Source: Apostichopus japonicus
Taxonomy: Eukaryota; Echinodermata; Holothuroidea; Aspidochirotida; Stichopodidae
NCBI RefSeq assembly: GCF_037975245.1
Contig: NC_092562.1
Span: 2,265,001-2,329,000 of the forward strand
Direction of reading: 5' to 3'
DNA length: 64,000 nt
Shown: in pieces, positions 48,145 to 61,952 of the stretch
Layout of the letters: each line of letters opens with the position of its first letter
How positions within the stretch are numbered: the stretch's first letter is position 1
Notes under the pieces: model-generated
Told to the model about the DNA's origin: nothing
The model's database searches: none
Seen by the model: the letters and a program-made list of their open reading frames with translations, nothing else
Program-made: the position numbers and the translations under genes

Positions 48145-51100
48145 AACTTGGAAGATTTTATCGAGACAAAAGAGTCATATAGAAAAGTGCAGATCAAAAC
48201 GCTCAACACCCTTTCTTCACTGGAACTTTTTATGGGTGTTAACATTTCTTAGCCTTCATCTTTTTCTTTGTGTGAATGCTGAAGAGCAGGTGGGAGAAGG
48301 TAGGACAGTATACAGTACATATATAGTATATGCCATTCTGCTCTAGCTCAATAGAAGCTATTTTAGTTAGCATAATGGCAGCATTTAACCTCTGTCAAAG
48401 TTATCAACTCTTTATTGTTTTTTTTCTGTCTTGTATGTCGCTTGCATAGTTTCATTTAAAGGAAAGTCTCAGAGAAATGTAGAGTAATGGTGGTTGAGGT
48501 TATCTGAGGTTAAGTTAAGTTAGAGAACAAAAATTGTGTCACAAGAACCATTTCTCTGAGTTTGACAGTTGAATTCTTACTTGGTTTATGTGGCCTTTCA
48601 AACATTATGATGGCGGGCCTTGACATACTTGAACGCTAATTACTTGTTTAACTGTCTGATCTATTTGTAATGTTTTTGCTGTTTGTTTAGACTTGATCAA
48701 GTCTGTTGATGACTTCAGCTTGTGTATATTTGAATTGAGCCAATCAGTATCGTGATGTAAACATTATACTGTGTGCCTACGCTCATTAAAGCTGAGTAAA
48801 TCAAATTGGATGGAAAAGGAATATTTTCACTAGAGCTTTTAATTTTTGACAAGTTCCTCTCAGTACAGTAGCTAAGTTATATCATTTTGAATTACTTAGA
48901 TAAGTTGCCTTTTACTTCTTCCTTTGTTTTCAATGTTTCTATATCAAATGCTCACTAATTTGCATTTCGTATTTGGGCAATTTACGTACATACAGCAACT
49001 CAAGAAACAATTAACACAATTGTGATCGACTTTGCTGGATTAAGGGGAAACTTTGCAACGACAGATTTGCCACAAGAGGCAGTGTCACCCCAAAAGCCGA
49101 AAGTACCAGAGTCACAGCAAGAACCAATATTACCACAAGTTTTACCAGAAGAAACATCAACCACCTCTCCTGCAGTGTATCAAGGTATGTTAACTCAGAA
49201 TTAAGGGAAATCCATTCTTTTGTTTAAAACAGCTACTGTAGTCACTGTATGCAAATTACAAATGTATGTCTGACTTTTGCACTGAACTGTTAATGTGGCT
49301 CCAAGGAACCTCAACAGAAGGCATTCTCACATCATATCCTATCTAGTTCTGCGATACCGACAAGTAGCAATCGTTGAGTCTAGATCCTATAAACGAGACC
49401 AGGAATGATCACTACTAGCAGATGAAATTTGGTGAGAAGGTATTGAAGAGATTTCTGGAAACGTATTTTCGCAGCGATCGTTTATAAGCTCACCAAAACT
49501 TGTGTTTCTGAAGTACTGTTTATCGTTCTGCTAAATTGAAGAAGTGGAACCTTGAACTTAGTCAATCACCCAGCAATCATTTTGATTATCCTAATCTGAG
49601 AGAAATATGTGATTTCACTACACAAATTTCTCATGCAACAAATTTAAGGTGATGATTTGTTGTTTCATTTTTAAAGTTTGTGCCTGTATCTTCACCGTTT
49701 CTGGTTCCATTTTGAAGAACTCACTGTAATTGAAATGGTGAAGATTAACAGTACCTTGTCTTTCTTTTAACGTCCACAACTGGTATCACCCAACCGCCAA
49801 GTAGCAATCGTGACCAAGTTAAACAAACAAAATTGCAGCGGTAACGATGACTCCTGGCAGCATTTTGGTCACAATACTGCTTGTCATAGTCCAAGAGAAA
49901 GCATTTGCTGGAAGGTATTAGAAAAAGAAAGATGGGTATTTGGATGTTCTGAGAATTCAGATTATAACCAACTTAAGGCCTGAACAACTAGAACATCTGA
50001 ACAAATCATTTTTACTGCCATGATGGTGTGTGTGCATTTGGACAACTCATCAATTAATGTACCAGAATTGGTCTTGTCATTTTTGTGTTTTAAATTGCAG
50101 CACTGCCCGAAATCATCCGCTCACCAGAAAACCTGACCGTGTCGATCGGAAGCCGTGTAACACTGCGATGCATGGCTACGGATTCTGATCAGGAGATACT
50201 CATCACCTGGTATAAGGGGGATGTAGAACTCCACCAAAATTCGTCTTCACGTATAAGCCTCAAAGGGCAAAGGTTGCAGGTCACGGACATTCGGTGGGAG
50301 GATAGGGGAATCTATTCATGTGAAGCAAGCAACAAGGACGGCCTCTCCGTCAGGTCTTTCCCCGGACGTCTGAACGTGGAAAAGTCTGTCGTCATCTTGA
50401 AGGGCATTCAGAACCAAACCGTGACCAGAGAGACGGTGGTCAATTCCACGTGCCAGATTGAAGGTTATCCGGAACCAGACATATTCTGGGAGGTGAACAA
50501 GATCCCTTACCAAGATCCAGTCACCAACAAACTGTATAACAGACAGTACTTTCTGTATCGTGCGCAGCGCACCATCAAACTGACCTGTAAGGCCTTCAAC
50601 AATGTGTCGACCGTCGGTGTGAGGCGACGGCAGAGCAGCGGGGTCATCTACGTGACGAACCCTCTGAGCTACTGCAAGGACTACAACGGCTACAACTGTC
50701 AGTCTTACGGCTTTGGTCAGGTCTTCATCAACGGTAGCTTGGACAACCCTACAGGTAGCTTGGAGAGGATGGTTACAAGCTTTCTGGCAGACATGGACAA
50801 GTTGAAGATACCGTCGCACTGTAAGACGGCCTTCAGATCTCTCCTGTGTCATTCGGTCTTCCCTGCGTGCGACCGAAGAGATCCCGAGAACCTCAAGCCC
50901 ACGACCGTCTGCAAGTATGTTCATTTGTAGATCTGTCATTACAAGAAAGATCTAGTCTTCACATGTATGTTTCCTCAGGTCAGAGGTTAGCTCTAGGTTA
51001 TAAAATCACCTGAAGTACCAAAGTACTAATAACTGTTTGATAACAGGGAGAGAAACTTGGTCATACCATGATTACATCAACCTACTGTAGTTGAAAAGTC

Positions 51101-53661
51101 AACTTTGATGCTCACTATGCAACAGTTTACTGCAGGCTTAAAATGACAATTTTACTTTAAGATTATCCACTATAAGGGCTAAATTTGAGGTAAGGTTCGC
51201 AAATGTTTGAAGTTGATGCAACAAGTTTGGTATGTCAGGAGTGACCAGCAAAGACAGCAAATTTGCAGCTATAGTTAAAGGTCAAAAACTTGTCCAAACA
51301 GTGATGTACCCTCATATAACTGTTGCCATCAAATCTGTCGGGCCTACATCTTTAATACGTAAGATTTGTAAAATTGCTGTATGATATGGCATTTACAAAA
51401 CAATACACTGCTTCTAGTTTCATTAATATCCTATATGAAAGAATCGTTCAGTTATCGTTCTTCGACAAAGCGACCACCTCATGAGATCTTGGGTCTTGGT
51501 AAGAGATCACCAGGTCAGAAAATGTGTCGTTAATAATTGGGGTAAATCGTCTGTAGCTTGCTAGTAAGAATTATCCAATTAGTTTTTGCTTTACACACAA
51601 TGTACAGTAGTTACATTCAGACTCTACCATCCAATTAAAGTGCTAATATTACATAGCATGCCTAGCAGTTACATCTCCGGGAAAGATTGAACTGCAAGGG
51701 CCCAAGGTCATTTTTAAGGACATTGGGCTGACAAACAACACAAATTATGAGCCGTAAGTGGCTTTCTGCTATCGTTCTTTTGATTGCCAAACCTGTTCCC
51801 TTCTGTTTTCTCTTTGTTCAGTGAGGATTGTTTAGCAACACAGCACCTTGTGTGTCTGGACCATTGGAAAGAGATCCAGGCTATCAAAAGTCCCCTCCTG
51901 GAACTGTATCGTTCTTTCCCTAATTGCTCAGCCGATCCTTTCACGATCCAGGACACATTCTGTACGAGGACCGGATACTTTGATGGTAAGTCAGACGGGG
52001 TTGATTTGTCAGAGACGTCACATTTCTTTTTACGGTTATATACCTCAGAAATGGGGAACTTTCAGTATGTAATTAGCAGGTCTTCACGTGAAAAAAAATA
52101 TTAAAGAAAATATTAAAAAATAAAATAAATAATTAAATAAATAATTAAATAAAAAATAAAAGGTCTTCACGTGATTACACTTTATGCTACATTTTTGGTT
52201 GAAATAGCTGCATACATTTGGTACCATACTTTGACAGAAGATTAAATCTGTGATTGTAATTGACTAAAACCCTGAACTATGAAGTTAATCCTCTCTTTGT
52301 CCCTCCACTGTTTATCCACCTCCTCTCCTCTTCCCCTGTTGGTTTCTTTCTTTCTTCTCTCCATCCCTTGTCTACTAATCCCCTTACATCTGTCTCTTTG
52401 TGTTCACCATGCTCATTAACCTGTCTGTATTATGTGTGTGTTTTTGTCCCTACTGTTACTTGTCATTTAGCCTTTGAAGAAGATCCTGCTAGGATTGAAA
52501 CGTCAGGCCAACTTACTTTTACACAACTACGAAGTTAATAATTAACATTAAAGGAACACAATTATTCAGAAATTTTAGTTTGAAGAGTCATAGTTCAATA
52601 AAAAAAGAGAAAAATATGAGTGCTGGTAATATTTCTATTAAAACTATCCTGTTTTTCAAGATATTCCTTAATAGTACATGTAATCTGGAAGGATCATTCC
52701 TCTAGGGCTAAATTTATGAAGAGGATACCTTGTTTTGGAACCGTTCAGATTTCTTTATTGTCCTCCTCTCGCCCCCACCCTTCCCCTACCCTCCTAACCC
52801 ATCAGCATACTCATGTTTCCTTCCTTTTTTTTTAAACGTGTCTTATGTTTCTGTTACTCCACAGATATGACATTACATCCAAGGACTGGTAAGTTTTTTG
52901 TTTTTAGTGTCTTCTTGATTTGCAGCTTTTTTTCTCCAGGTCTTAAAAACTTTTGAGGAAACCTTAATGATGCCATATGGAGTGCTCAAGCCGGCCCCAA
53001 ACTGCCCTGACCGAGCAAGGCCCGACTCAACTCGGCCGTCATAACCTTTCTTTCGATAGCTACGAAGACCCTCATTCTTAATCCTGACCACACACAATGA
53101 CTCTTTTTCTGTTAATAAATATCCCAGTGCTGAAATTTAGCTCAAATTTTCATTTCCCTGAGATTGGTTACGGACGTTAAAACTGTCCATATTCAGTCGT
53201 GAACCACTGCCAGAAATGAACTGCTGCACACTACTACTGACCGCGAGTTGTGAAGACACTACACGTAGTAGAGAATTTTCCAAATGAATGCGGACACGTC
53301 TTCATAACGGGCAAAATCTGGATCAGTGGTGGTAGACTCACTCAAATACACACTGCACGACTATAAATATTTTCTAAGTTAGGACCGTCGAGTTTAGCCA
53401 GGTCCCTTTCGGCAGGGCTGCATGGCGCTGAACCACAGTAAGAATTTTGTTGTTTTCCAATATGAGGGTGGACAGTTAGTTTATCTGGGTAGCATTTAAT
53501 GAACTTCATTTGATCATGATAAAAGTTTGTGAGAGCCTTTGAAGACCACCATTATGATAAAAGTATTTTTGCAGATTTTTTTCCGACTGTGCGAAATGTG
53601 ATGTAGTGAATGAAGAAGCGTATATTGATTCCTTACAGATCCTTTCACTGTTAAGTTTTCA

Positions 53662-53746
<85 letters not shown>

Positions 53747-56744
53747 AAGCCCAAGCATTGAATTTAACCCTCTCTCTTCAGTTAACTGCATGACCGGTAA
53801 TGGCCACACTTACGAAGGACAACAAAATATCACAGAAAATGGAAGCTATTGCCAAAACTGGAATCAAGAGGTAAGATTTTTTATGATAACAATTTTTGGC
53901 AATTTGCCTCAAAACATTTAATTCAGGTAGCAACATGTTTCTTATTGCACTTCATTACTTTGTTTACTTCTTGGTAACCACTTGAACTTGCCATGCATTT
54001 CAATGACAATACGGGCATGTTTATGTGGAGTAAATTAGGCACACGATACTCTGTATATGAGCTCTGTGTGAGTAGTGGTAGTTGCGATAAATGTCAATAC
54101 GAGGGACACTTTTACAAAGTTTCTCCTATAATGAAAGTATGCCATAATGGTTCGATTTTGCTGGCATCTAAAATGATATTGGCAGGTTTTATATTTCATT
54201 GGGGTAGTAAGATGGATGGGGTCATAGTATTGTTCGTGCTGGCTGTGAGGGTTTTTACGTAACTGGAGGGTAGTGATGATTTTAACCGAGATGTTGTATC
54301 CTCCGATTCCTATAAGTGGGTTGGACACTGGATTGACACTTATGTATGACCTAAGCTACATGTGGGTGTAGCATGGACCACCAATCCTGACCTGACATTA
54401 CAGGGTTGAAAATGAATGTATGGCTTGTTATGCGATACATCTTGCAATATTATAAAAACTATGATGTATATGGACATTTTTACATGGTTACAACTCACCC
54501 TGCATAGTGCGAAGAAATCAGCTTTTCTAAAAATGAATACAATGTTATTGATGTTTTATGCGCTTACAACATGTATATCTGTGGTATACTTTCCATGAAA
54601 ACATCATATTCAATAGTTGTCAAAGTTAGTCTTGGATAATTCACTTGTGTGATTGCACTGACACAACCTTTTCTCTCTTTTAAATCTTTTGTTTTTGATC
54701 TAATTCTCTTTGTTTTAAAGTTGTATCAGAAAGTCGGATACACACAGACGGTCTTCCTCGAGTTACAAAGCTCTCGAAATCACTGCAGGAATCCTGGTGG
54801 CCTAGAGAGTAGACCGTGGTGCTTTGTGCGGAAAGGGACGATGGAGAAACAGTACTGTGACATACCTACATGCGGTAATGAAATCCAGAGAGGTTGCCAG
54901 TATCAGGCAATGGCAAGAAGGGGAGGGGGATATGGTGGGGGTGGGAAGAGGGAAATTTAGTTATACTTTATTTGTCTTCTCAGAAAGGAAAGGAGGGGTG
55001 TGGGATGGGAAGATACTGTTACAGGGTGACAATTTTGATCACCTATGTCTGTCCCTATGCTGCAAATTGATGTCACACTAGAAATATGAGAGAAGATATG
55101 TTTTGGCAAACTTATGATGTTTGTACGGTCTACAAATTTAATACCTAGTTACCTAGTATTAATATTGGAAATTTTTAACCCTATCACCCCCCCCCCCCCC
55201 ATGCTAGCACTTGTCTGTGTGATACCCTTGCATACACTTGTAAGGTATGTATCATTTTGATGGGGAAAAAATTAAGTTTTTCTATCTTTTTCAAAAATCT
55301 CTACAGTAATAGACTTTAATAATGGCTTATTTTATGTTTAATTATCATGAGATAACAAATCTAGCCCTATACTGTTTCACTTCTACACCCTCCGATACCC
55401 TATTTGACAACAGACAGCAAGCGTACAAAACGTTTATGTCTCTGAAAATAGATCACTTCCTCTATTCTGTATGAAGGGAAATATCATCCTTCTATTGATG
55501 TATTCACAGGTCCTGTTCCAGTTGTCACAACGACAAACTCCAGAGCCCCACCCATGGTCAGCTGGAGAGCTTTAGATGGAAATGGATTCACAAATAACAG
55601 GCCTGAATCACCAAATGAAGTCGCACCAGTGAACAGTTTGGAAATCAGTGGATATTTATTCATCATCTTTGCCGCTCTGCTTGTGCTACTGGTGATGGTG
55701 GCCGCGGCTCCCATCGCGATCCGCAAGTACAGGTCTCTGACCAGGTACCCACCCTATTCCTTTCCGAAGAGCTTTGACTTCCGAAAAGTTCCGCACAATC
55801 CGATGTTCGGCAAGAATTTCAACCGAAGTTTCAATCCCCTCTTGGAGAGTCTGGAATATCCTCGGAATGACATTGTATTCGTAGCGGACATCGGGGAGGG
55901 TGCATTCGGTAGGGTCTTCAAAGCCACGGCTGCAGACCCATCCACCGCCGATCAGAGGATGGTAGTGGCCGTGAAGATGTTGAAGACCAGCGCGTCCAGC
56001 GGAGTAGCCGAGAACTTTAATCGTGAGGCTGTCCTGATGTCCCAGTTCAACAACATCAACGTGATCAAGCTGTGGGGGGTGTGTTTCGTCGGAAGACCTC
56101 TCTGCCTACTGCTAGAGTTCATGGAGAAGGGCGATCTCCAGGAGTTCTTGCAAATGAAGAATCCTCGAAATCCGGAATATTTCGACAAGGAAGAATCGGA
56201 GACAGGCCTGCCTCGCAAGCTCCACATCAGTTTTGCTCGGCAAGTAGCCAATGGAATGGTCTACCTGTCGGACAAGCGTCTGGTGCATCGCGATGTGGCC
56301 ACGAGGAACTGTCTGGTCAACGCGCTGATGCAAGTCAAAATTTCCGATTTTGGAATGGCCAGGTATCTCGAGGACGAGGATTATTTCATAGGCAGCAAAG
56401 ATGAGAGACTGCCGGTCAGGTGGACTGCCCCTGAGTCCCTGTGGTACTACAAATTCACCGTCCTGTCCGATGTCTGGTCCTTCGGGGTTCTCATCTGGGA
56501 GCTTTTTAGCTATGCAGAACAGCCGTACGTCGGGATGAATCTGGAGCAAGTATTCTTGCAGACACAGCAGGGTCACCAGCTTCCCTGCCCAGAGGAGACC
56601 CCAGCCCCTATATATAATATCATGAAATCATGCTGGCAGTTGGACGAAACTCAGAGGCCTTCTTTCCAAACACTGAACAGTCAACTCACCCTGTTAGAGA
56701 CGGGTCTCCACAGAGTAACAAGACTCTCTTCTAGCAGCGCTTAA
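48137..56744 (+). CDS. MuSK-like receptor tyrosine kinase (Ig-Ig-Frizzled-kringle-TM-kinase)
   Basis: Eight coding exons join in exact phase: 48137-48299, 48996-49184, 50101-50914, 51822-51985, 52865-52888, 53782-53870, 54721-54874, 55510-56744 (TAA). They encode 943 residues. A long basic N-region leads into a signal core (FLWVLTFLSLHLFLCVNA, ends ~50). A Pro-rich linker follows. Ig1 has Cys141/191 and Ig2 Cys235/280. The Frizzled CRD (309-437) keeps ten cysteines, and the kringle (454-532) keeps six. The TM is at about 581-603. The kinase (~654-930) has GEGAFG (661-666), VAVK Lys688, HRDVATRN (Asp794), DFG (Asp812) and CWQLDETQRPS, so it should be active. LEYPRNDIVFVADIGEGAFG closely resembles the MuSK kinase start. 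Ig-Frizzled-kringle order is also that of ROR, so an ancestral MuSK/ROR-type receptor is possible. Frizzled and kringle suggest Wnt-type ligands. The juxtamembrane NPxY is NPMF, and the activation loop has DYF where MuSK has DYY. Confidence 0.93.
52865..52888 (+). CDS. 24-nt microexon in the Frizzled-kringle linker
   Basis: CCACAG | 24 nt | GTAAGT. It encodes DMTLHPRT (first and last codons split) between the Frizzled CRD and the kringle. Phases match on both sides (+1 in, +1 out), so skipping it would keep the frame and remove eight residues. Confidence 0.7.
53664..53744. repeat. (TA)n microsatellite
   Basis: About 40 TA dinucleotides ending 37 bp before the acceptor of the kringle exon at 53782. 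Confidence 0.95.
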
Positions 56745-57089
56745 CTTCTTCCAGTTTTTGGCAAGTATTTCGGTTCTTTTCGCTTTCTTTTTTTTAATTC
56801 TGTACACCTCTTTCAAATATTTTGTTTATCTTAGAAATATATTTTTGTGTCTTGGTTTAAAGACGTTTTTGTTCACTTTTGATACGCTTTTGCAAAGGTT
56901 GAAGGCAATTTTTTATAATAATATTGTTCTTTTCATTTTTATCGTCATATCATTGCATTATCAAATCAAGTGCTTTTGCAAGGGTAAGAATAGATTAGGT
57001 TGTGAGCTCATGACGAGTTTTCTGTCATGTCTCGGAAGGGCCTGGAAAAGTTTCCCTTCACCTTTTGGTTTGTTTAATAACTTATTCTG

Positions 57090-57095
57090 AATAAA
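57090..57095 (+). terminator. Candidate polyadenylation signal of the MuSK-like gene (AATAAA)
   Basis: AATAAA lies about 346 nt after the stop codon. A second candidate cluster (CAATAAAAAATAAATG) lies at about 57468. Confidence 0.45.
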
Positions 57096-59724
57096 ACAGA
57101 GCAAATTTAAGCATCATCTCCCTGGAGACAGAAGTTGATCAGTCTCCATAAAGAAAGGGATGATAAATTCGGATTCTAAAACAGAGACAAAATAGGGAAG
57201 TTTGGAAAGAACAAAGAATAGCAGTTTAATATTCTCTTAATTTTTGGAGGGTAATTAACCGCAATAATATGTGTTTGACAAACATGAACTACTGTACAGT
57301 AACTTTTCATTTAATCTGAAAATTTTGCATAAAACATTTGGAAAATAATTCAGCCGTGTGGTGACATGTCAATTCAGGCTTGTGTGGTATGATCAAGTTC
57401 ATAAATTGTCTACTTTAGACAGTGATTTCAATTCTGTAAACAGCTTCTTATAACAGCAATAGAAAACAATAAAAAATAAATGTTGTACAGTTCTTTGTTG
57501 TTTTGTCCATGTTTGACATCACAAATATTATATGGTATAATTTATATGAAATTCCAAAGTTTGTTTGTCAACAGCAGAGATTGTCAAGCTGTTGCACTTG
57601 CTCTACATTCAGTATGGATTGTTTTTTTGGGGGGGGGGATAAATACTGTGCTGTTTTTACCTTTAGTTGATAAACTTTAATAAACATTAGTTAAAAATAC
57701 ACCATTAGTTAAGTGCCAAAGGATATTTCGTTCGTATGCATACATTATTCTTTGTGGGGACCGGGGGGTCGGTAGGGGCAGGGGGGATGAAATGCACTCA
57801 CTATTTCAGCATGAGTGTACAGTAGATTTATTTACAGTTATTCCTTTGATAGCTTTTTTCAATTTGAATATTTACTTACAGGCCATCCAGAGGAATGGTG
57901 CTTTTATCTCTGTGTCCATTAATATTGTATTGTTTGATACCACAAGTAAATTCGTGTACATGTTGCAGTTGACCAATTTGGCATCAAAATCTCTCTTAAC
58001 TAAACACAGTATATTCTTATATTACCACAAAAAAAAACAGTTATTTTCCTTTTTGTTTTCAAAACTGGAGTTTTAAAACTGGAGGCATTAAAATTAAGAG
58101 TTAAAAACAGTACAGAAAAAAATTCTGTTCTGTGATAAATATGTTTTTGTTGAAATTTTCAAATCTATAAAGACATTAAAAAGTGTTCACTCATCAGTTG
58201 AAAGACTGTCAGAAATGCTACTGTTACCTTCCAATGTGAACCCACAATCTCCTGCCAAAAACAATTTTAAGAAAAATCAATTAATTTAATTTGATTTAAT
58301 TAATTAAGGAGGAAATCTTAAAGTCTTCCCAACATAACTCTTTGCCTTCACTGCAGCTGTTCATTCCAGCAACTCAATTCTTTGCACATCGTCGTTTGTA
58401 TCACATAATTAATTTACCTCAAAATGCTTCAACTTTGATGACCTACAGTAACCTCCCAGGGTGCTTCCAACTTGGTAGTCTTTCATTCAATTCAGTCAGT
58501 GTCCGTCAGAAAACGTTTTCTTACATATTTTTGTACTATTTGTTTAGCATCATTTGCATTCTTTTGTTTCATAAATTTGGTATTCATTGTTTTATACACA
58601 GTATGTGGTAGACATGCCGATTGAAACCTTTCACTGTATTCAGTATTGAAGTATTCCCACCCCTTCCCTCTCTCTTTTGGTTATTGGTTCATAATCACTT
58701 CAGGTAATACTTAAATTGATTATATTGTTTCTGTATGTGATATGTTCATCATACTTAAAAAAAAGTTTGAGCTATTTTCTTCAGTTTTGGACAAGTTTTG
58801 ATATTTATCGAAAAGAGTTTGAAGTCTTATAAAGCACTACTAATCACCTTAGGTTACATATCAAATTGTTGAGATTGTTTTTTTGTTTTTTTCGTTTTAT
58901 TTTTAAATATCATATTATAGAAATTGTTGGAGCTAAAAGGTTATTGGGATCAAATGGAAATGGAATGATTATTTACCCACCTGCTACTGGTAAAATAACC
59001 ATTACTGTTAGGGATATTTTGACTTGATGAACGTTGTAAACTTTTTTTTATTTTTTATTAATCACACTCGTTAGATTTTGTGAAATGCCTACAGATTAGT
59101 TACAAAACTCCAAAATCTGCATAAAAAGGTGATTACAGTCATACTTACAATATATTAACCTAGTTATTTCCTAAACTCTTTTTTATTCTTCATTTTGTTT
59201 TTTTAATGCTATTGAGTGTCAAGAAACGAATCTTCCAGATTTTAATTTATTCCACTTCTCCATAAGTTGACAGACACCAGAACAGTGACTAAGCTCGGCC
59301 ATTAATCTTACAATTAAGATACCAGTACTTAGGTTTCTACTCATTGATGTTAACAATATGCACAGTATTCACTTGTCATATTCTCTCTTTGTTTTTTTTT
59401 GGGGGGGGGAGGGGGATATGCGGTGTAACGTCGAACTTTCTTGTGCACATGCCGCACTGATATTAGGTGATGTATAAATAATTTTAAAAAGTTCTGTATA
59501 GGAGATGTGTGGTTGTTTGCCTTTGTGTGCACACACACTGATGCAGCATAATTACACTTAACGGAGCGCCATGATATATAAAGAAAAGTTTGGCCTGAAA
59601 TGTCTCCCATGTTGCAGGAAATGAACAGAAATTAGTAGCAAACAATCTTTAAGGGGAAAGATTGAGAACCTGAAAAGAGGGCTTTAAAGATATGGCCTGC
59701 TTTTAGTTTAACTTTATTTATCGG

Positions 59725-59785
59725 GGTACTCAAGGGGGGGGCGATCGCTCCCATTGCCCCCCCCCTCCCGGGCTACGTCCCTGCA
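59725..59785. mobile_element. hAT-like terminus fragment
   Basis: A C-rich run is followed by CTCCCGGGCTACGTCCCTG, the inverse of CAGGGACGTAGCCCGGGAG, which resembles the CAGGGATGTAGCC ends of the elements at 61953 and 26919. No left partner was found, so it is probably truncated. Confidence 0.4.
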
Positions 59786-61952
59786 CTATATGTGATGTTT
59801 AAAGCATTAAATAACTGTACACGAGGAAAGTGTGCGTTTACTGTGTAAAGTTGTCAAACTTTCTTGTGCACACGCACTGATGGTTTGTAATGAAGAAAGT
59901 GTTAAAGTCAGTCTTTACATTGTAAAGCTGTAGATCTTTCTTTGATGGTATGTAATGCAGAAAGGATACGTAAACAGTACTCTATACGTGAGGAATGATA
60001 GTCATTCCAGTGAAAAGTTGTCATACTTTTTTCGTGCACATTTACTAACAGTAAATTCCTGTATATGGAAACTGGTGATTACAGTTGCTCTACAAGCTTA
60101 AGTTTTTTTAAGTAAGGGAATCCTTGTTTGTAATATAAGAGGAAAAATGAGGCTGTTCTAAATGATGATGCTGACAATGCCAAAAATATATTGAAAAGTA
60201 CATTTCTAGGTTGTCTTATTTCCAGACATTTAATAAAACAATGAAATGTCTCAGCGAAGGAAAGAGCTCTGAACAGTTAACATTAACTTACTGGGTTGGT
60301 GTAACATTGACCTGTTATTGGAAAGAATATTTAATTATTAAAATGTATTTATTGATAAATCCCAATACTGATGACCTCTCTAGTTAATACCAAAGGTACA
60401 ATTATCAGCGTTAATGTGTAATACCACAGTACTACTACCTGAGAATGGTACGTACATAATAGAGAATGCCCTATTATGTTGATAGCCATATAGATACTGT
60501 ATATTGACTTCTGGCTTTGAACTTTGGCATAAAACAAATATGCACGCTTACCGGTGTCCATTAAACATTGCAGTGTGGCATTAGACGAGAATGCATCAAA
60601 CTGTTGTTGAAACTGTAACTAACTTTGGTCTTTGCAGTGAATACGCATATGAGCACATGTGTGTCTGTTCAAATTACAACAAGAATGTAGTAAACATGCA
60701 TTTGGATAAGTACTCAGAAGACTGCCAGTTTGTTAAGTTTAACAACTAGAAGTTATTAAGGTTAGTAGTTTATCAGTTACTTACGATGTTCAGAAGTGCT
60801 CAACCAGTTTTCCACTGTCATTTAATATCCATTTTTTTTATACCTTATTTGTTTATATGGCTTTCTTTGGTGCAAAAATGACAGACATATTGATCCCTGT
60901 AAATAAGCAAAAGTAGTTCCTTTTGTATTCTAGTTTTCAAACAGCTTGAAGCCATATTTTGTATTTCAGATATAGTTTATTCATTTACCCATGGCAAACC
61001 GGTTTTGTTGTTTTCTTCTTTGTATATGTATATTGGCTCCATGTATATTTGGATTTGTTTTAGTGTTTCTATTTTCTTTTTTATTGTATTTTTCGTTATT
61101 TCTAAATTAAGAACTCGTACATTCATCGTTGGACTGTATACCATTCACTAACTCATGTATTCATGCAAACTTGCGTAAATAGCTGCATTATCAAACCAAT
61201 TTAATTTTTAAAAAAAAGTTCTCATTTTACTTTTTGAGATGGAAATACATGCAAGGCTTGTCGTATTGCCAATTGTGAATAGAAAACAACCTTTTTTATT
61301 CAATAGTTGTAATCTGATGGAAGGCTGATATTTTTTTCTCACTTACTGTTTTTGCCAAAATGTGTATCCAGGTTAATTAATCAATAATGAATATAGCCAT
61401 GCGACAAAGAATGTATGTTTCTTTGTTATTAAAGTAATTTTCTGCGTTGTAACATTGTGCTGTTGCTATCACATGTATGTTGTTGTATGTGTTAACCCTG
61501 TAAACCCTTTGCTGACAACATGCCGAAATCTCGGACCATGTGATATCGATACATTATTCCCTCTAATAATTTTCTTCAAATTTCTTCGTGAAGTACAGTC
61601 ACTTTTCGTAGCATCATTACAGGGTCAGATTTTTTACACAACTCTTATTCATAATAAAGAATTTGCCTTAATAAAAAAATCCTTTTGAGTTTCATGTTTG
61701 GTGTTCACGGTGTCACTTTTAATAAAATATGATATTTTTTATTAGTATTTCCACCCTTAAATTTTATTGATATTGTTTTGTTTTACATTCCTTTATGAAT
61801 GATTAACAGATTTTTATTCTGAATATGATATATATTATAGCAGATGTGATATTACATATGATATTATATATGAAAACCAGAAACTTGAAAAGATATGGCG
61901 GAGAAATAACCGAAATTTGGGAGTATTGCCCAAGAATACCCCCTTTGTTGCT

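Noticed and set aside
50316-50939. 207-residue open frame on the - strand
   Set aside because: It is antisense to the Ig/Frizzled exon and has no recognisable domain; the + strand reading has clear family motifs.
55952-56576. Open frames opposite to or offset from the kinase exon
   Set aside because: They are shadows of the kinase coding sequence caused by its higher GC content and codon bias.
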